Part shown: positions 21,587-30,562 of the stretch, piece by piece
How the letters are laid out: each line of letters begins with the position of its first letter
How positions within the stretch are numbered: position 1 is the first letter of the stretch
Source: Azonexus sp. R2A61
GTDB taxonomy: Bacteria > Pseudomonadota > Gammaproteobacteria > Burkholderiales > Rhodocyclaceae
NCBI RefSeq assembly: GCF_021401135.1
Contig: NZ_JACBFO010000003.1
Location: 372,001 to 436,000 of the forward strand
Length of the DNA stretch: 64,000 nucleotides
Direction of reading: 5' to 3'
Made by a program: the position numbers and the translations under genes
The notes under the pieces: generated by a model
What the model saw: only the letters and a program-made list of their open reading frames with translations
The model's database searches: none
Told to the model about the DNA's origin: nothing

Positions 21587-21808
21587 ATGGAAACCTTCCT
21601 CGTCACTTTTGGCGTGATCGCCCTGCTGGTGCTGCTCATGGCCGTCGGCGTGATTTTCGGGCGCAAGCCGATCGCCGGCAGCTGCGGCGGCTACAAGGCG
21701 CTCGATCTCGATTGCGCAGCCGGTTGCAAGGAACCCTGTGAAAAGCGCCAGGCCAGGATCAAGGTGCAACAGGAAGCGGCTGGCAAAATGGCTGAAACGA
21801 AGGGGTAA
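21587..21808 (+). CDS. nqrM: NqrM, Na+-NQR iron-centre maturation protein
   Basis: A 73-residue protein with one N-terminal helix (FLVTFGVIALLVLLMAVGVI) followed by a short cysteine-bearing tail (SCGGYKALDLDCAAGCKEPC). NqrM is known to be needed for assembly of functional Na+-NQR, probably by delivering iron to the NqrD/NqrE centre. The four cysteines match that role. It lies 16 bp after nqrF, inside the operon. In many relatives apbE stands between nqrF and nqrM; here it is absent, so flavin attachment to NqrB and NqrC must rely on a gene elsewhere. Confidence 0.9.
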   Translation: METFLVTFGVIALLVLLMAVGVIFGRKPIAGSCGGYKALDLDCAAGCKEPCEKRQARIKVQQEAAGKMAETKG

Positions 21809-21810
21809 AC

Positions 21811-22206
21811 ATGCTCAAATCCTTGCTCGTGAAGGATTACATGACGGCGGATCCGCTGTCCTTCAAACCCGGCACCGAGGTGCTGGCCGCCATTCATGCA
21901 TTGCTGGCGCATGGTCTGACAGGGGCGCCCGTGGTCGATGAACGTGGTTGTCTGCTCGGCTTCTTTTCCGAAAAGGACGGCCTGAAGGCGGCACTCAACG
22001 CGTCTTACTACGAGCAACCGGGCGGTCCGCTGGATGCCTACATGACGCGCGAAGTTCAGGTGCTGGAGGCCAATGCTTCGATGGCCGATGCCGTTGAACG
22101 GTTCGTCGCCAATCACTACCATGCCTACCCGGTGATGGCCGACGGGCATCTGGTGGGTCAGTTGTCCCGCCGGGATGCCCTGAAGGCACTCGAAAAACTC
22201 TGGTAA
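21811..22206 (+). CDS. CBS-domain protein
   Basis: A 131-residue protein made of two CBS motifs (KDYMTADPLSFKPGTEVLAA and DAYMTREVQVLEANASMADA, each ending in a GxLSxxD-like strand) and nothing else. CBS pairs form a module that usually binds adenosine nucleotides such as AMP, ATP or SAM. No partner domain is fused, so the target is unknown. It begins 2 bp after the nqrM stop with AAGGGG upstream, so it is probably expressed as the last gene of the nqr operon. A regulatory link to Na+-NQR is possible but only inferred from position. Confidence 0.88.
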   Translation: MLKSLLVKDYMTADPLSFKPGTEVLAAIHALLAHGLTGAPVVDERGCLLGFFSEKDGLKAALNASYYEQPGGPLDAYMTREVQVLEANASMADAVERFVANHYHAYPVMADGHLVGQLSRRDALKALEKLW

Positions 22207-22243
22207 AACGTGGCCGCCGTGGCGTGCCATACTTCGGCACGAC

Positions 22244-23128
22244 ATGACACATCCTCGACAGATCAGCGTACTCGGCGTTGCCAGCGGAATCGGCGCACAG
22301 GATCAGGCCTGCAAGGACGGGCCGCTGGCCTTCCGGCATTCGCACGCCTGGCAGGCGCTCGCCCGCCAGCCCGGGATCGACTGGGCCGATCTGCTGTTCG
22401 CGCCGGAAGTGGCGTACACGCCGATCCAGCGTATTGCCGCACTTGGCCGAATGCTGGCCGATGCTGTTGCCGGGCAACTGCATGTCGGCCATCTGCCCTT
22501 GGTGATCGGCGGCGATCATTCGGTGGCGATCGGCACCTGGAGCGGCGTGGCGCGTGCTCTGGGCGAGCGTCCCGGCTTGCTCTGGATCGATGCGCATCTC
22601 GACAGCCACACGCCATCCACCTCGTATTCGGGGGCGGTCCATGGCATGCCCCTGGCGGCCTTGCTCGGACAGGGAGATAAGCGCCTGCTCGATATCGGCT
22701 TGTCCGGCAGCCAGATCGACAGTGCGCACAGCGTCGTTTTCGGGGCGCGCAGTTATGAGCCGGAGGAACTGGCGTTTCTTCAGCGTCGCGGGGTGCGCTT
22801 GTATCTGGCCGAGGAGATCGCCCGTCGCGGTTTCCGCATCTGCTTTGCCGAAGCGCTGCATGCGGTGGCGCAGGCAACGGCCGGCTTTGGCGTCAGTATT
22901 GACCTCGATGCGGTCGATCCCGGTCTGGCGCCCGGCGTCGGCAGTCCGGAGCCGGGCGGCCTGTTGTCCTTCGATCTGATCGAGGCGATGCGCGAGGTCG
23001 CCGCCATGCCTGGCCTGCAAGCCGTGGAAATCGTCGAATACAACCCGGATCGGGATCGTCACGGTGCCACGGCGGCGCTGATCGCCGATCTGATCGAACT
23101 GCTGCTCGTCGCCCGCAAACATGCCTGA
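22244..23128 (+). CDS. rocF: Arginase-family ureohydrolase (probable arginase)
   Basis: A binuclear manganese hydrolase that cleaves a guanidino group to release urea; arginase would turn arginine into ornithine. All metal-ligand motifs are present: GGDHSVAIG, DAHLDSHTPSTS, and SIDLDAVDPGLAPGVGSPEPGG, which is the arginase form of the third motif, plus the ligand-side EYNP. At 294 residues it matches RocF-type arginases better than agmatinases (about 305). Agmatinase or formimidoylglutamase activity is not excluded. The start has a weak ribosome binding site. It overlaps the following DnaJ-like gene by 8 bp, so the two are probably co-expressed. Confidence 0.85.
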   Translation: MTHPRQISVLGVASGIGAQDQACKDGPLAFRHSHAWQALARQPGIDWADLLFAPEVAYTPIQRIAALGRMLADAVAGQLHVGHLPLVIGGDHSVAIGTWSGVARALGERPGLLWIDAHLDSHTPSTSYSGAVHGMPLAALLGQGDKRLLDIGLSGSQIDSAHSVVFGARSYEPEELAFLQRRGVRLYLAEEIARRGFRICFAEALHAVAQATAGFGVSIDLDAVDPGLAPGVGSPEPGGLLSFDLIEAMREVAAMPGLQAVEIVEYNPDRDRHGATAALIADLIELLLVARKHA

Positions 23129-24125
23129 GATGGAATTTGATCCCTGTGCCATCCTCGGCGTTTCCCCGGGCGACTCCCCGGAAATATGGAAAAAAGCCTA
23201 TCGGCGTCTGGCCATGCGCTGGCATCCGGACCGCAACGACGATCCGCAGGCAACCGAGCGGTTCAAGGAGATCGGTGCGGCTTACGAGGCGCTGCTGAGC
23301 GGCGACGACGAAGCGTCGGAAAATCCGCCGGCCGACGCGTCGACCGCAGCAACGCCGCCGCAGGCGCCCGATATCCGTCTTTCGCTCTCGCTGACGCTGG
23401 AGGAGGCGGCCCGCGGTTGCCGCCGCAGCGTTGATTTCATCCGCAGCGTCGATTGTCCGACCTGCGATGGCAGCGGCGAGGCCGGGCTGGCGCGGACCCG
23501 CTTCTGCAGCGCCTGTCACGGCAGCGGGCGCGTTCACGACGCGCATCGGCGGCTGATCCCCTGTGGCGCGTGTCATGGCAAGGGTTTGTTCACCGAGCGC
23601 ATCTGCCCGGATTGCGAGGGCCACGGCAAGCACCGGACGCCTGTCCACCTGGAAATCACCGTGCCGCCCGGCATGTTGCAGGGCGATGAACTCAGGTTGA
23701 CCGGGCAGGGGGAGGCGGCCAGCGGCGAACTGGCTGCCGGCGATCTCTACCTGACCATCCTGCTCGAACAGCACCGTCTGTTCCAACTCGATGGACGCGA
23801 CCTCTGCTACCGGATGCCGGTCGATGCGCTGTTGCTGCTGGCCGGCGGCGATATCCGTGTACCCGGCCTGGCGGGCGAAGTGGTTTGCGAACTGGCTGCG
23901 GGCGATTCCGTGCCGCGCGAGATTCGTCTGGCGGGGGCCGGTTATCCCGGCCGTGGCCGGCATCCGGCCGGCGATCTGCGTGTCGAGCTGATGCCGGTAT
24001 TTGCGGTAGACCTCACTGCCCGGCAAAAAACCGCCTTGCGCAACCTGCACGAGGCGTGGATGAAGGAGGCTGCCACCCACCTGCCGGCGGTCGCCGAATG
24101 GCGTCGCCGACAGGGGCTGGACTAG
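23121..24125 (+). CDS. DnaJ-like co-chaperone with zinc-finger domain
   Basis: A 334-residue J-protein. The J domain occupies about residues 6-65 and keeps the HPD loop (MRWHPDRNDD) that stimulates DnaK. Instead of a Gly/Phe-rich region there is a short Ala/Pro linker (about 70-90). The zinc domain has four CxxCxGxG repeats (CPTCDGSG, CSACHGSG, CGACHGKG, CPDCEGHG). DnaJ C-terminal beta domains follow (VHLEITVPPGMLQGDELRLT). It is shorter than DnaJ (about 375) and stands away from dnaK, so it is likely a specialised paralogue. The linker contains a half-copy of the repeat, GTCGACCGCAGCAACGCC (23339-23356). Its stop overlaps a small convergent ORF. Confidence 0.88.
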   Translation: MPEMEFDPCAILGVSPGDSPEIWKKAYRRLAMRWHPDRNDDPQATERFKEIGAAYEALLSGDDEASENPPADASTAATPPQAPDIRLSLSLTLEEAARGCRRSVDFIRSVDCPTCDGSGEAGLARTRFCSACHGSGRVHDAHRRLIPCGACHGKGLFTERICPDCEGHGKHRTPVHLEITVPPGMLQGDELRLTGQGEAASGELAAGDLYLTILLEQHRLFQLDGRDLCYRMPVDALLLLAGGDIRVPGLAGEVVCELAAGDSVPREIRLAGAGYPGRGRHPAGDLRVELMPVFAVDLTARQKTALRNLHEAWMKEAATHLPAVAEWRRRQGLD

Positions 24126-24220
24126 CGTCCGTGCTGGGTCAGGATCAGGCCGGCGACCAGCATCAGCCAGCTACTGCCGACGACGAACCTGCGGTAGATG
24201 TTTTCGAGCGTGTCCTGCAT
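24122..24220 (-). CDS. Small single-helix membrane protein (32 residues)
   Basis: A short frame of 33 codons. ATG at 24220 is preceded by AGGGGGA (24227-24233) with an ideal 6-base spacing. The product starts MQDTLENIYRRF, has one hydrophobic stretch (SSWLMLVAGLILTQ, about residues 16-29) and ends HGR. A TATATT element (minus strand, 24252-24257) could be its -10. It overlaps the 3' end of the DnaJ-like gene by four bases on the opposite strand. I recognise no family. The strong ribosome binding site and clean helix make translation plausible; conservation would decide it. Confidence 0.5.
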   Translation of the reverse strand: MQDTLENIYRRFVVGSSWLMLVAGLILTQHGR

Positions 24221-24288
24221 GGCGATTCCCCCTGAAGCGGCATGTTCGAGGAATATACCAAAAGATTATGACAGTTGTTTCTATCGCT

Positions 24289-24846
24289 TCAGGAGGTGCC
24301 CGGCGCGGCGGCCGGACGGGGCCGCGGATTGAAGCCGAAATCGCCGGCCAGCGCAGCGGCCTCGACCGGTTCCAGCGGAATGCCGTGCCAGTTCAGGGCG
24401 ATCCGGCGGCCGTCGAGTATCGACTGCCAGTCGGTGTCGTCGGGCATTCCGCCTTGATCACGGCGGATTTCGTCGATCAGCGGCGCCAGATCGCGATCGT
24501 CCAGCAGGCCGATGCCGGGGGCGGCATCGAGCAGCAGGTTGCCTTGCCCATCGATCAGCAGGCGTCGCAGATCGCCGGCCATGCCGCCGACGTGCGAGAT
24601 GAATCCTTGCCCGTGCCGGCGATAGATCCACGGCGTGCAGGCCAGATCGACATAGACCCGCTGCGGACCGTTCTGCACGTAGCCGCATCCCCGGTCGTCA
24701 ACCGCATAGTGCGCGTTCAGGAAGGCGATCAGTCCGCGATGGGTGAGCGGTTCGCCCTGCAATCGCCAGTTGCCCCGCCTGTCGAGCGACAACCACTCGT
24801 AGCAGGCGGGGACGTTCGGCCATTTGATGCTGGCCGCTGCTTCCAT
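24289..24846 (-). CDS. Conserved protein of unknown function downstream of gcvP
   Basis: A 185-residue soluble protein that I cannot assign to a named family. ATG at 24846 overlaps the gcvP TGA (TGATG), so it is coupled to the glycine cleavage operon. The sequence has a plain globular look: WLSLDRRGNWRLQGEPLTHR, then YVQNGPQRVYVDLACTPWIY and HVGGMAGDLRRLLID, with no signal peptide or membrane helix. The Pro/Ala tail is low complexity. No catalytic motif is obvious. Operon position suggests expression together with glycine catabolism but does not prove a role in it. Confidence 0.82.
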   Translation of the reverse strand: MEAAASIKWPNVPACYEWLSLDRRGNWRLQGEPLTHRGLIAFLNAHYAVDDRGCGYVQNGPQRVYVDLACTPWIYRRHGQGFISHVGGMAGDLRRLLIDGQGNLLLDAAPGIGLLDDRDLAPLIDEIRRDQGGMPDDTDWQSILDGRRIALNWHGIPLEPVEAAALAGDFGFNPRPRPAAAPGTS

Positions 24847-27725
24847 CAGTCCTCGTAGGCGGACATCGGCGGACAGGCGCAGTTCAGGTTGCGGTCGCCG
24901 TACACATCGTCGATGCGATTGACGCTCGGCCAGAACTTGTTGGCTTTCACCCAGGATAGCGGGAAGACGGCTTCCGCGCGGCTGTAGGGGCGGTTCCATT
25001 CGCTATCGATGACGTCTGCCTGCGAATGCGGGGCATGCTTGAGCGGATTGTTGTCCGCCGGCAGTTCACCCTGTTCGATGCGGCGGATTTCTGCGCGAAT
25101 GCTGATCATGGCCTCGATGAAGCGGTCCAGCTCGGCCTTCGATTCCGATTCGGTCGGTTCGACCATGATCGTGCCGGCGACCGGGAAGGACACCGTCGGC
25201 GCGTGGAAACCATAGTCCATCAGGCGCTTGGCGATGTCGATCTCGGCGATGCCGGTGGCGGCCTTGATCGGGCGGATGTCGAGGATGCACTCGTGCGCCA
25301 CGCGGCCGTTCTTGCCGACGTAGAGCACCGGGTAGTGGTCCTTGAGCCGGGTCGCGACGTAGTTGGCGTTGAGGATGGCGACCTGGGTCGCCTTCTTGAC
25401 TCCGGCGCCGCCGAGCATCGCCAGGTACATCCAGGAAATGGTCAGGATCGACGCTGAACCGAAGGGCGCCGCCGAGACCGCGCCCTGGCCACCGTGCGGA
25501 CCGTCGATGGTAGCGACCGCATGGTTGGCCATGAACGGCGCGAGGTGGGCCTTCAGGCCGATTGGGCCCATGCCCGGTCCGCCGCCGCCGTGCGGGATGG
25601 CGAAGGTCTTGTGCAGGTTCATGTGGCTGACGTCGGCCCCGATGAAGCCGGGCGAGGTCAGGCCGACCTGGGCGTTGAGGTTGGCGCCGTCCATGTAAAC
25701 CTGGCCACCGTTGGCATGGACGATGGCGCAAATGTCCATGATCGCTTCTTCGAACACGCCGTGCGTCGACGGGTAGGTGATCATCAGGCAGGCGAGGTCG
25801 TCCTTGTGTTCCTCGGCCTTGGCTTTCAGGTCCGCAACATCGACGTTGCCGTTGTCGTCGCAATCGACGACGACAACCTGCATGCCGCACATCTGGGCAG
25901 TGGCCGGGTTGGTGCCGTGCGCTGATTTCGGAATCAGGCAGACCTTGCGGTGCGCTTCGCTACGGCTGGCGTGGTAGCGGGCAATCGCCACCAGACCGGC
26001 GTATTCGCCCTGGGCGCCGGAGTTCGGCTGCATGCAGATGGCGTCGAAGCCGGTGACGGTTTTCAGCCATTCGGTCAGGCCGGCGATCATCTCGTGGTAG
26101 CCGGCAACCTGCTCGCGCGGGGCGAACGGGTGGATACCGCCGAATTCCGGCCAGGTCACCGGGATCATTTCGCTGGTCGCGTTCAGCTTCATCGTGCACG
26201 AGCCGAGCGAGATCATCGAATGGTCGAGCGCCAGGTCCTTGTTCTGCAGCGACTTCAGGTAGCGCAGCATCTCGTGTTCGGTGTGGTGGGTGTTGAACAC
26301 CGGGTGCGACAGAATCGCGTCGCCGCGCAGCAGGGCGGCCGGGATCGCCGGGTCGGCGGCGGCGACCTGGGCGTCGATCTGGTCGATGTCCAGCGTGATC
26401 CGGGTGATCAGGTGGAACAGCGCGGCGACATCCTGGCGGGTAGTCGTTTCGTCGAGCGAGATACCGAGCACGCCGGCCGCCACGCGGCGCAGGTTGAATC
26501 CTGCGGTCGACGCCGCGAGATGGATGGTTTCGGCCCGCGCCCCCAGGTCGATGTGGATGGTGTCGAAGAACTGGCCGGCCAGCGGGGCGATGCCGGCGCG
26601 CTTCAGTGCTTCGGCGAGGATCGCGGTCAGCCGGTGGATGCGTGCGGCGATGGTCTGCAGGCCTTGCGGGCCGTGATAGACGGCGTACATGCCGGCCATG
26701 TTGGCGAGCAGCACCTGCGAGGTGCAGATGTTGGAATTGGCCTTCTCGCGGCGGATGTGCTGTTCGCGCGTCTGCAGCGTCATGCGGTAGGCGGTCTTGC
26801 CGCGCGCGTCCTTGGAGACGCCGATGATGCGGCCGGGCATCGAGCGGACGTTGGCTTCGCGGGTGGCGAAGAAGGCGGCGTGCGGGCCGCCGAAGCCCAT
26901 CGGGATGCCGAAGCGCTGGCTCGAACCGAGGGCGATGTCGGCGCCCATGGCGCCCGGCGACTTGAGCAGCACCAGCGCCATCAGGTCGCTGGCGACGGCG
27001 ACGGTGGCGCCTTTGGCCTTCAGTGCGGCGATGCTGTCGGTCAGGTCGCGCACTTCGCCGTTGTCGCCCGGATACTGCAGCAGGGCACCGAAGAATTCCT
27101 GGTCTTTCTGGCTGTCGACCGCAGCAATCACCAGTTCGAAACCGAAGTAGGCGGCGCGCGTCTTGATCACGTCGACGGTCTGCGGGAAACAGTTGGCGTC
27201 GATCAGGAAACGGTTCGACTTCGACTTGGAGACGCGCCGCGCCATCGTCATCGCTTCGGCGGCGGCGGTGGCTTCGTCGAGCAGCGAGGCGTTGGCGATT
27301 TCCAGGCCAGTCAGGTCGACGACCATCTGCTGGAAGTTCATCAGCGCTTCCAGGCGGCCCTGGGCGATTTCGGCCTGGTAGGGCGTGTAGGCGGTGTACC
27401 AGCCGGGGTTTTCCATGACGTTGCGCAGGATCACCTTCGGCGTCAGCGTGTCGTAGTAGCCCATGCCGATGCACGACTTCTGGATCACGTTCTTGCCGGC
27501 GATCGCCTTCAGGTCGGCGAGCGCCTCGTGTTCGCGGCGCGGCGCCGGCAACGGCAGGTCGGCGGGTAGGCGGATGGCGGCCGGGACGGTCTGGGCTATC
27601 AGCTGGTCGAGGCTGGCGGCACCGATAGCGGCCAGCATTTCGGTCATTTCGGTGGCGCAGGGGCCGATGTGGCGGCCGATGAACTCGTCGTGCTGTTCAA
27701 GGGCGCTCAGGGACAATGGGGTCAT
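24846..27725 (-). CDS. gcvP: Glycine dehydrogenase (decarboxylating), P-protein
   Basis: The pyridoxal-phosphate decarboxylase of the glycine cleavage system, which passes the aminomethyl group to lipoyl-GcvH. It has 959 residues, a full single-chain P-protein with N- and C-terminal halves. Landmarks are [11 protein letters not shown] at the start, [12 protein letters not shown], the Gly-rich [12 protein letters not shown], and the PLP lysine in [15 protein letters not shown] at 27725 begins the conserved [15 protein letters not shown]. No Shine-Dalgarno is visible before it, which is unusual for such an abundant enzyme. The 115-bp gap to gcvH holds a 30-bp perfect palindrome. The stop overlaps the next gene. 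Confidence 0.96.
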   Translation of the reverse strand: MTPLSLSALEQHDEFIGRHIGPCATEMTEMLAAIGAASLDQLIAQTVPAAIRLPADLPLPAPRREHEALADLKAIAGKNVIQKSCIGMGYYDTLTPKVILRNVMENPGWYTAYTPYQAEIAQGRLEALMNFQQMVVDLTGLEIANASLLDEATAAAEAMTMARRVSKSKSNRFLIDANCFPQTVDVIKTRAAYFGFELVIAAVDSQKDQEFFGALLQYPGDNGEVRDLTDSIAALKAKGATVAVASDLMALVLLKSPGAMGADIALGSSQRFGIPMGFGGPHAAFFATREANVRSMPGRIIGVSKDARGKTAYRMTLQTREQHIRREKANSNICTSQVLLANMAGMYAVYHGPQGLQTIAARIHRLTAILAEALKRAGIAPLAGQFFDTIHIDLGARAETIHLAASTAGFNLRRVAAGVLGISLDETTTRQDVAALFHLITRITLDIDQIDAQVAAADPAIPAALLRGDAILSHPVFNTHHTEHEMLRYLKSLQNKDLALDHSMISLGSCTMKLNATSEMIPVTWPEFGGIHPFAPREQVAGYHEMIAGLTEWLKTVTGFDAICMQPNSGAQGEYAGLVAIARYHASRSEAHRKVCLIPKSAHGTNPATAQMCGMQVVVVDCDDNGNVDVADLKAKAEEHKDDLACLMITYPSTHGVFEEAIMDICAIVHANGGQVYMDGANLNAQVGLTSPGFIGADVSHMNLHKTFAIPHGGGGPGMGPIGLKAHLAPFMANHAVATIDGPHGGQGAVSAAPFGSASILTISWMYLAMLGGAGVKKATQVAILNANYVATRLKDHYPVLYVGKNGRVAHECILDIRPIKAATGIAEIDIAKRLMDYGFHAPTVSFPVAGTIMVEPTESESKAELDRFIEAMISIRAEIRRIEQGELPADNNPLKHAPHSQADVIDSEWNRPYSRAEAVFPLSWVKANKFWPSVNRIDDVYGDRNLNCACPPMSAYED

Positions 27726-27793
27726 GGCGAAGGCGACTTGCGAAAGAAGGGCGGGAAGGCGGCCCGCAAACGGGCCCGGAAACGGGAATTTGC

Positions 27794-27823
27794 CCGATTC
27801 CTGCGGTCGACCGCAGGAATCGG
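27794..27823. repeat. 30-bp perfect palindrome centred on the repeated GGTCGACC core, between gcvH and gcvP
   Basis: The 14-bp core TGCGGTCGACCGCA (27802-27815) is extended by CCGATTCC on the left and GGAATCGG on the right, giving perfect two-fold symmetry over 30 bp. Allowing one bulged C it extends further into TTTGC/GCAAA. It lies entirely in the gcvH-gcvP gap. As RNA it would fold into a long hairpin with almost no loop, which could affect relative expression of gcvP or mRNA processing. It is the most complete copy of the element in the window. Confidence 0.9.
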
Positions 27824-27840
27824 CAAAAAACCGGTGCCGC

Positions 27841-28227
27841 TCAGGCGGCGTCGGCAACCGCCTGGTAAGCAGCAGCGTCGAGCAGGGCGTCGACGTCGGC
27901 GAGGTTGTCCGGGGTCATCTTGAACAGCCACGCGGCGTAGGCGTCGGCATTGACCGACTCCGGCGCGTCGACGGCGGCCTGGTTGACTTCGGTGACGGTG
28001 CCGGCGATCGGCGCGTACACGTCGGCGGCGGCCTTGACCGACTCGACCACGGCGATTTCCTTCTCGGCGGCGTAATGCGCGCCGACTTCCGGCAGTTCGA
28101 CGAAGACCAGGTCACCCAGGGCTTCCTGCGCGTGGTCGGAAATGCCGACGGTGACGGTGCCATCGGCGTTCTTCAGGACCCACTCGTGGGAGGCGGCGTA
28201 CTTGAGGTTGGACGGGACGTTGGACAT
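27841..28227 (-). CDS. gcvH: Glycine cleavage system H protein
   Basis: A 128-residue lipoyl carrier that shuttles the methylamine intermediate between P, T and L proteins. The lipoylation site is Lys65 in [15 protein letters not shown]-terminal [10 protein letters not shown] and the [12 protein letters not shown] strand are typical. ATG at 28227 has AGGAG eight bases upstream. It lies 29 bp after gcvT, and gcvP follows after a palindrome-bearing 115-bp gap. The L protein (lipoamide dehydrogenase) is not encoded here, as is usual, because it is shared with other complexes. Confidence 0.97.
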   Translation of the reverse strand: MSNVPSNLKYAASHEWVLKNADGTVTVGISDHAQEALGDLVFVELPEVGAHYAAEKEIAVVESVKAAADVYAPIAGTVTEVNQAAVDAPESVNADAYAAWLFKMTPDNLADVDALLDAAAYQAVADAA

Positions 28228-28256
28228 GGTTTTTCTCCTGATTGGGTGAATTTGAA

Positions 28257-29348
28257 TTAGACGACGGCTTTGCCGTTGCGGGCGAATACGGGTTTGCTGA
28301 CCCTGGCCTTGAGCAGTTTGCCGCGGATGTCGACCTCGACTTCGTCGCCGATGGCGACGCCGAGCGGCAGGCGGGCCAGCGCGATGGATTGCTGCAGCGT
28401 CGGCGAGAAGGAGCCGGAGGTGATTTCGCCTTCGCCCTGGGCGGTGACGACCTTCTGGTGGCCGCGCAAGACGCCCTTGTCGAGCAGGATCAGGCCGAGG
28501 AACTGTTTCTGCTGGCCGGCTGCGGTCAACGCCGCCTTGCCGACGAAATCGCGCGCGTCCTTGATGGCGACGGTCCAGGCCAGGCCGGCGTCGAGCGGCG
28601 ACACCGTCTCGTCCATGTCCTGGCCGTAGAGATTCATGCCGGCTTCCAGGCGCAGCGTGTCGCGGGCGCCGAGTCCGCAAGGGGCGACGCCGGCATCCTT
28701 CAGCGCATTCCACACGGCTTCGGCTTCGCCGGCCGGCAGCATGATTTCGTAGCCGTCCTCGCCGGTGTAGCCGGTGCTGGCGATGAAGTACTGATCGACT
28801 TCGGCGGCGAAGAAGGGCTTCAGGCCCTCGCTTGCGGCCTTCACTTGCGGCAGGACCTGCCACACCTTGGCACGGGCGTTCGGGCCCTGGACGGCGATGA
28901 TGCCGAGATTGCCGGCGCCGTCGCGGCGCTGGGTGATGGTCACGTCCATCTTCCATTCGGCGGCCTTGGCCTGCATCCAGGCCAGGTCCTTGTCGGCGGT
29001 GCCGGCATTGACCACGATGCGAAAGCGCGTGTCGGTGAGGAAATAAATGATCAGGTCGTCGATGACGCCGCCGGTTTCATTGAGCATGGCGGCGTAGAGC
29101 GCCTTGCCGGAAACGGTCAGCTTGGCGACGTCGTTGGCGACTAGGCGCGACAGGAAGGGGCGGCAATCGGCGCCGACCAGATCGACCGGGCACATGTGCG
29201 AGACGTCGAACATGCCGCAATCCTTGCGCACCGCGTGGTGCTCCTCGATCTGCGAACCGTAGTTGACCGGCATGTCCCAGCCGCCGAAATCGACCATCCG
29301 GGCGTTGAGCGCGCGATGGGCGGCGTTCAGAACCGTTTTCTTCAGCAT
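28257..29348 (-). CDS. gcvT: Aminomethyltransferase, glycine cleavage T protein
   Basis: Transfers the methylene group from aminomethyl-GcvH to tetrahydrofolate, releasing ammonia. It has 363 residues. Family landmarks are [20 protein letters not shown] near the start, [13 protein letters not shown], the folate-site aspartate region, and [15 protein letters not shown], followed by [23 protein letters not shown] at 29348 begins [20 protein letters not shown], with AAAGGA upstream. The longer upstream frame would cross the riboswitch and is rejected. It is the first gene of gcvT-gcvH-gcvP, preceded by a tandem glycine riboswitch and a terminator hairpin. Confidence 0.97.
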   Translation of the reverse strand: MLKKTVLNAAHRALNARMVDFGGWDMPVNYGSQIEEHHAVRKDCGMFDVSHMCPVDLVGADCRPFLSRLVANDVAKLTVSGKALYAAMLNETGGVIDDLIIYFLTDTRFRIVVNAGTADKDLAWMQAKAAEWKMDVTITQRRDGAGNLGIIAVQGPNARAKVWQVLPQVKAASEGLKPFFAAEVDQYFIASTGYTGEDGYEIMLPAGEAEAVWNALKDAGVAPCGLGARDTLRLEAGMNLYGQDMDETVSPLDAGLAWTVAIKDARDFVGKAALTAAGQQKQFLGLILLDKGVLRGHQKVVTAQGEGEITSGSFSPTLQQSIALARLPLGVAIGDEVEVDIRGKLLKARVSKPVFARNGKAVV

Positions 29349-29390
29349 ATCAATCCTTTGGTGGCTTTTCTCAAAGCCGTTTCTGGAAAC

Positions 29391-29434
29391 GGAAAAGGGG
29401 TGAAACGAAAAACTCGCGTCTTGCGTTTCACCCC
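29391..29434 (-). terminator. Terminator-type expression platform between the glycine riboswitch and gcvT
   Basis: GGGGTGAAACG and CGTTTCACCCC form an 11-bp perfect stem (29397-29407 with 29424-29434), followed on the minus strand by TTTTCC. The stem begins at the last base of the second aptamer's P1, so ligand-dependent P1 formation and this hairpin can influence each other. Glycine presumably prevents termination, as in other gcv riboswitches that act as on-switches; the switch logic is inferred. Confidence 0.8.
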
Positions 29435-29606
29435 TCTGTCCTTGATACCTGAGAGATTTGCCCCATCGGTGGATGTCGACCGCAAGCGGTGACATCAGCT
29501 CTCCAGAGTTTCGGATTTGCATCCGGTTCCGCGGTCCTTTTGCCTGAGCGTTTTCGGGTGGGTTTGCGCCTTCGGCGGCAGAAGCATCTGCGCTCTCCCA
29601 CGGAAC
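29434..29606 (-). promoter_or_regulatory. Tandem glycine riboswitch upstream of gcvT
   Basis: Two glycine aptamers read on the minus strand. Aptamer 1 (29606 to 29526) has P1 arms GTTCCGTG/CGCGGAAC, then GGAGAG, CCGCCGAAGGCGCAAAC and CGCTCAGGCAAAAGGACC. Aptamer 2 (29508 to 29434) has P1 arms CTCTG/CAGAG, then GGAGAG, CCACCGATGGGGCAAATC and TCTCAGGTATCAAGGACAG. These are the conserved glycine riboswitch boxes. The variable stem of aptamer 2 contains the window's repeated half-site (TGCGGTCGAC). It controls gcvT-gcvH-gcvP and the gene after it. Confidence 0.95.
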
Positions 29607-29613
29607 GGGAGGC

Positions 29614-29642
29614 ACTATAGCCGGACATCGTTGTCCAAGCAA
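29614..29642 (-). promoter_or_regulatory. Promoter of the gcv operon with an internal inverted repeat
   Basis: On the minus strand TTGCTT (29642-29637), a 17-bp spacer and TATAGT (29619-29614) put the start point near 29607, exactly at the 5' end of the first aptamer. The spacer contains GGACA-N4-TGTCC, a perfect 5-bp inverted repeat placed like a repressor operator. Confidence 0.7.
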
Positions 29643-29720
29643 CATGTTGCGGCGCAGCATGCGGCCCGGTCGGGCCGGTGCTTCGTGTTACCATCCCGTT
29701 TTGCTTCCGATGCCTTTTTC

Positions 29721-30560
29721 GTGCAGCCGTCCAACTTCGATTTTCACTGTCACTCCCGCGTTTCCGATGGCTTGCTGCCGCCGGACGAGGTGGCGCGTCG
29801 TGCCGCCGGCAACGGGGTCGACCTGTGGGCGTTGACCGACCACGACGACCTCGGCGGCTTGGCCGACGCCCGCACGGCGGCCGAAGCGCTCGGCCTGCCT
29901 TTCGTCAATGGTGTCGAAATCTCGATCGAATGGCACGAAACGCCGATCCATATCGTCGGCCTCGGTTTCGACGCCGCGCATCCGGCGCTGGTCGACGGCC
30001 TGGCCGGGCTGCGTCAGGGACGCCAGGAGCGGGCCCGGCGCATGGGCGAATCGCTGGCGGCGATCGGCATCCACGGCGTCTATGAAGGCGCGCTGGCCTA
30101 TGTCACCAATCCGAACCTGATCTCGCGCGCGCATTTCGCCCGCTATCTGGTCAGCATCGGCATTGCCCGCGATGTGCCGGGCGTTTTCCAGCATTACCTG
30201 GCGCCGGGCAAACCCGGCTATGTCGATCATCGCTGGGCCGGTCTGGCCGATGCCGTCGGCTGGATACGGGCTGCCGGTGGCGTCGCCGTGGTCGCCCATC
30301 CCGGGCGCTACAAGCTGTCCGGTGCCGACATGCAGCGTTTTCTCGACGAATTCAAGGATCTGGGCGGCGCTGCGATCGAAGTGGTCAGCGGCAGTCATTC
30401 GCCGGACCACGTCCTGCATTTCGCCCGTCTCGCCCGACGTTACGCTTTCCATGCCTCGCGCGGCTCCGATTTTCACGGCCCCGAAGAAAGCTACGTCGAT
30501 CTCGGCCGCCTGGCGGCCCTCCCGCAGGACCTCAAACCGGTCTGGCGCCTGATCGTCTGA
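29721..30560 (+). CDS. rnm: PHP-domain phosphoesterase, RNase AM/TrpH family
   Basis: A 279-residue PHP-fold metal phosphoesterase like E. coli YciV/TrpH, reported as a 5'-3' exoribonuclease (RNase AM) and 3',5'-nucleotide phosphatase. The metal-ligand motifs are complete: DFHCHSRVSDG at the N-terminus, LTDHDDLGG, NGVEISIEW, VVAHPGRYKL and SRGSDFHGPEE. The only sensible start is GTG at 29721, directly before QPSNFDFHCHS. Upstream in-frame codons cross the gcv promoter. It is divergent from gcvT and is followed 2 bp later by yciO, the same pair as in E. coli. Confidence 0.9.
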   Translation: MQPSNFDFHCHSRVSDGLLPPDEVARRAAGNGVDLWALTDHDDLGGLADARTAAEALGLPFVNGVEISIEWHETPIHIVGLGFDAAHPALVDGLAGLRQGRQERARRMGESLAAIGIHGVYEGALAYVTNPNLISRAHFARYLVSIGIARDVPGVFQHYLAPGKPGYVDHRWAGLADAVGWIRAAGGVAVVAHPGRYKLSGADMQRFLDEFKDLGGAAIEVVSGSHSPDHVLHFARLARRYAFHASRGSDFHGPEESYVDLGRLAALPQDLKPVWRLIV

Positions 30561-30562
30561 AC

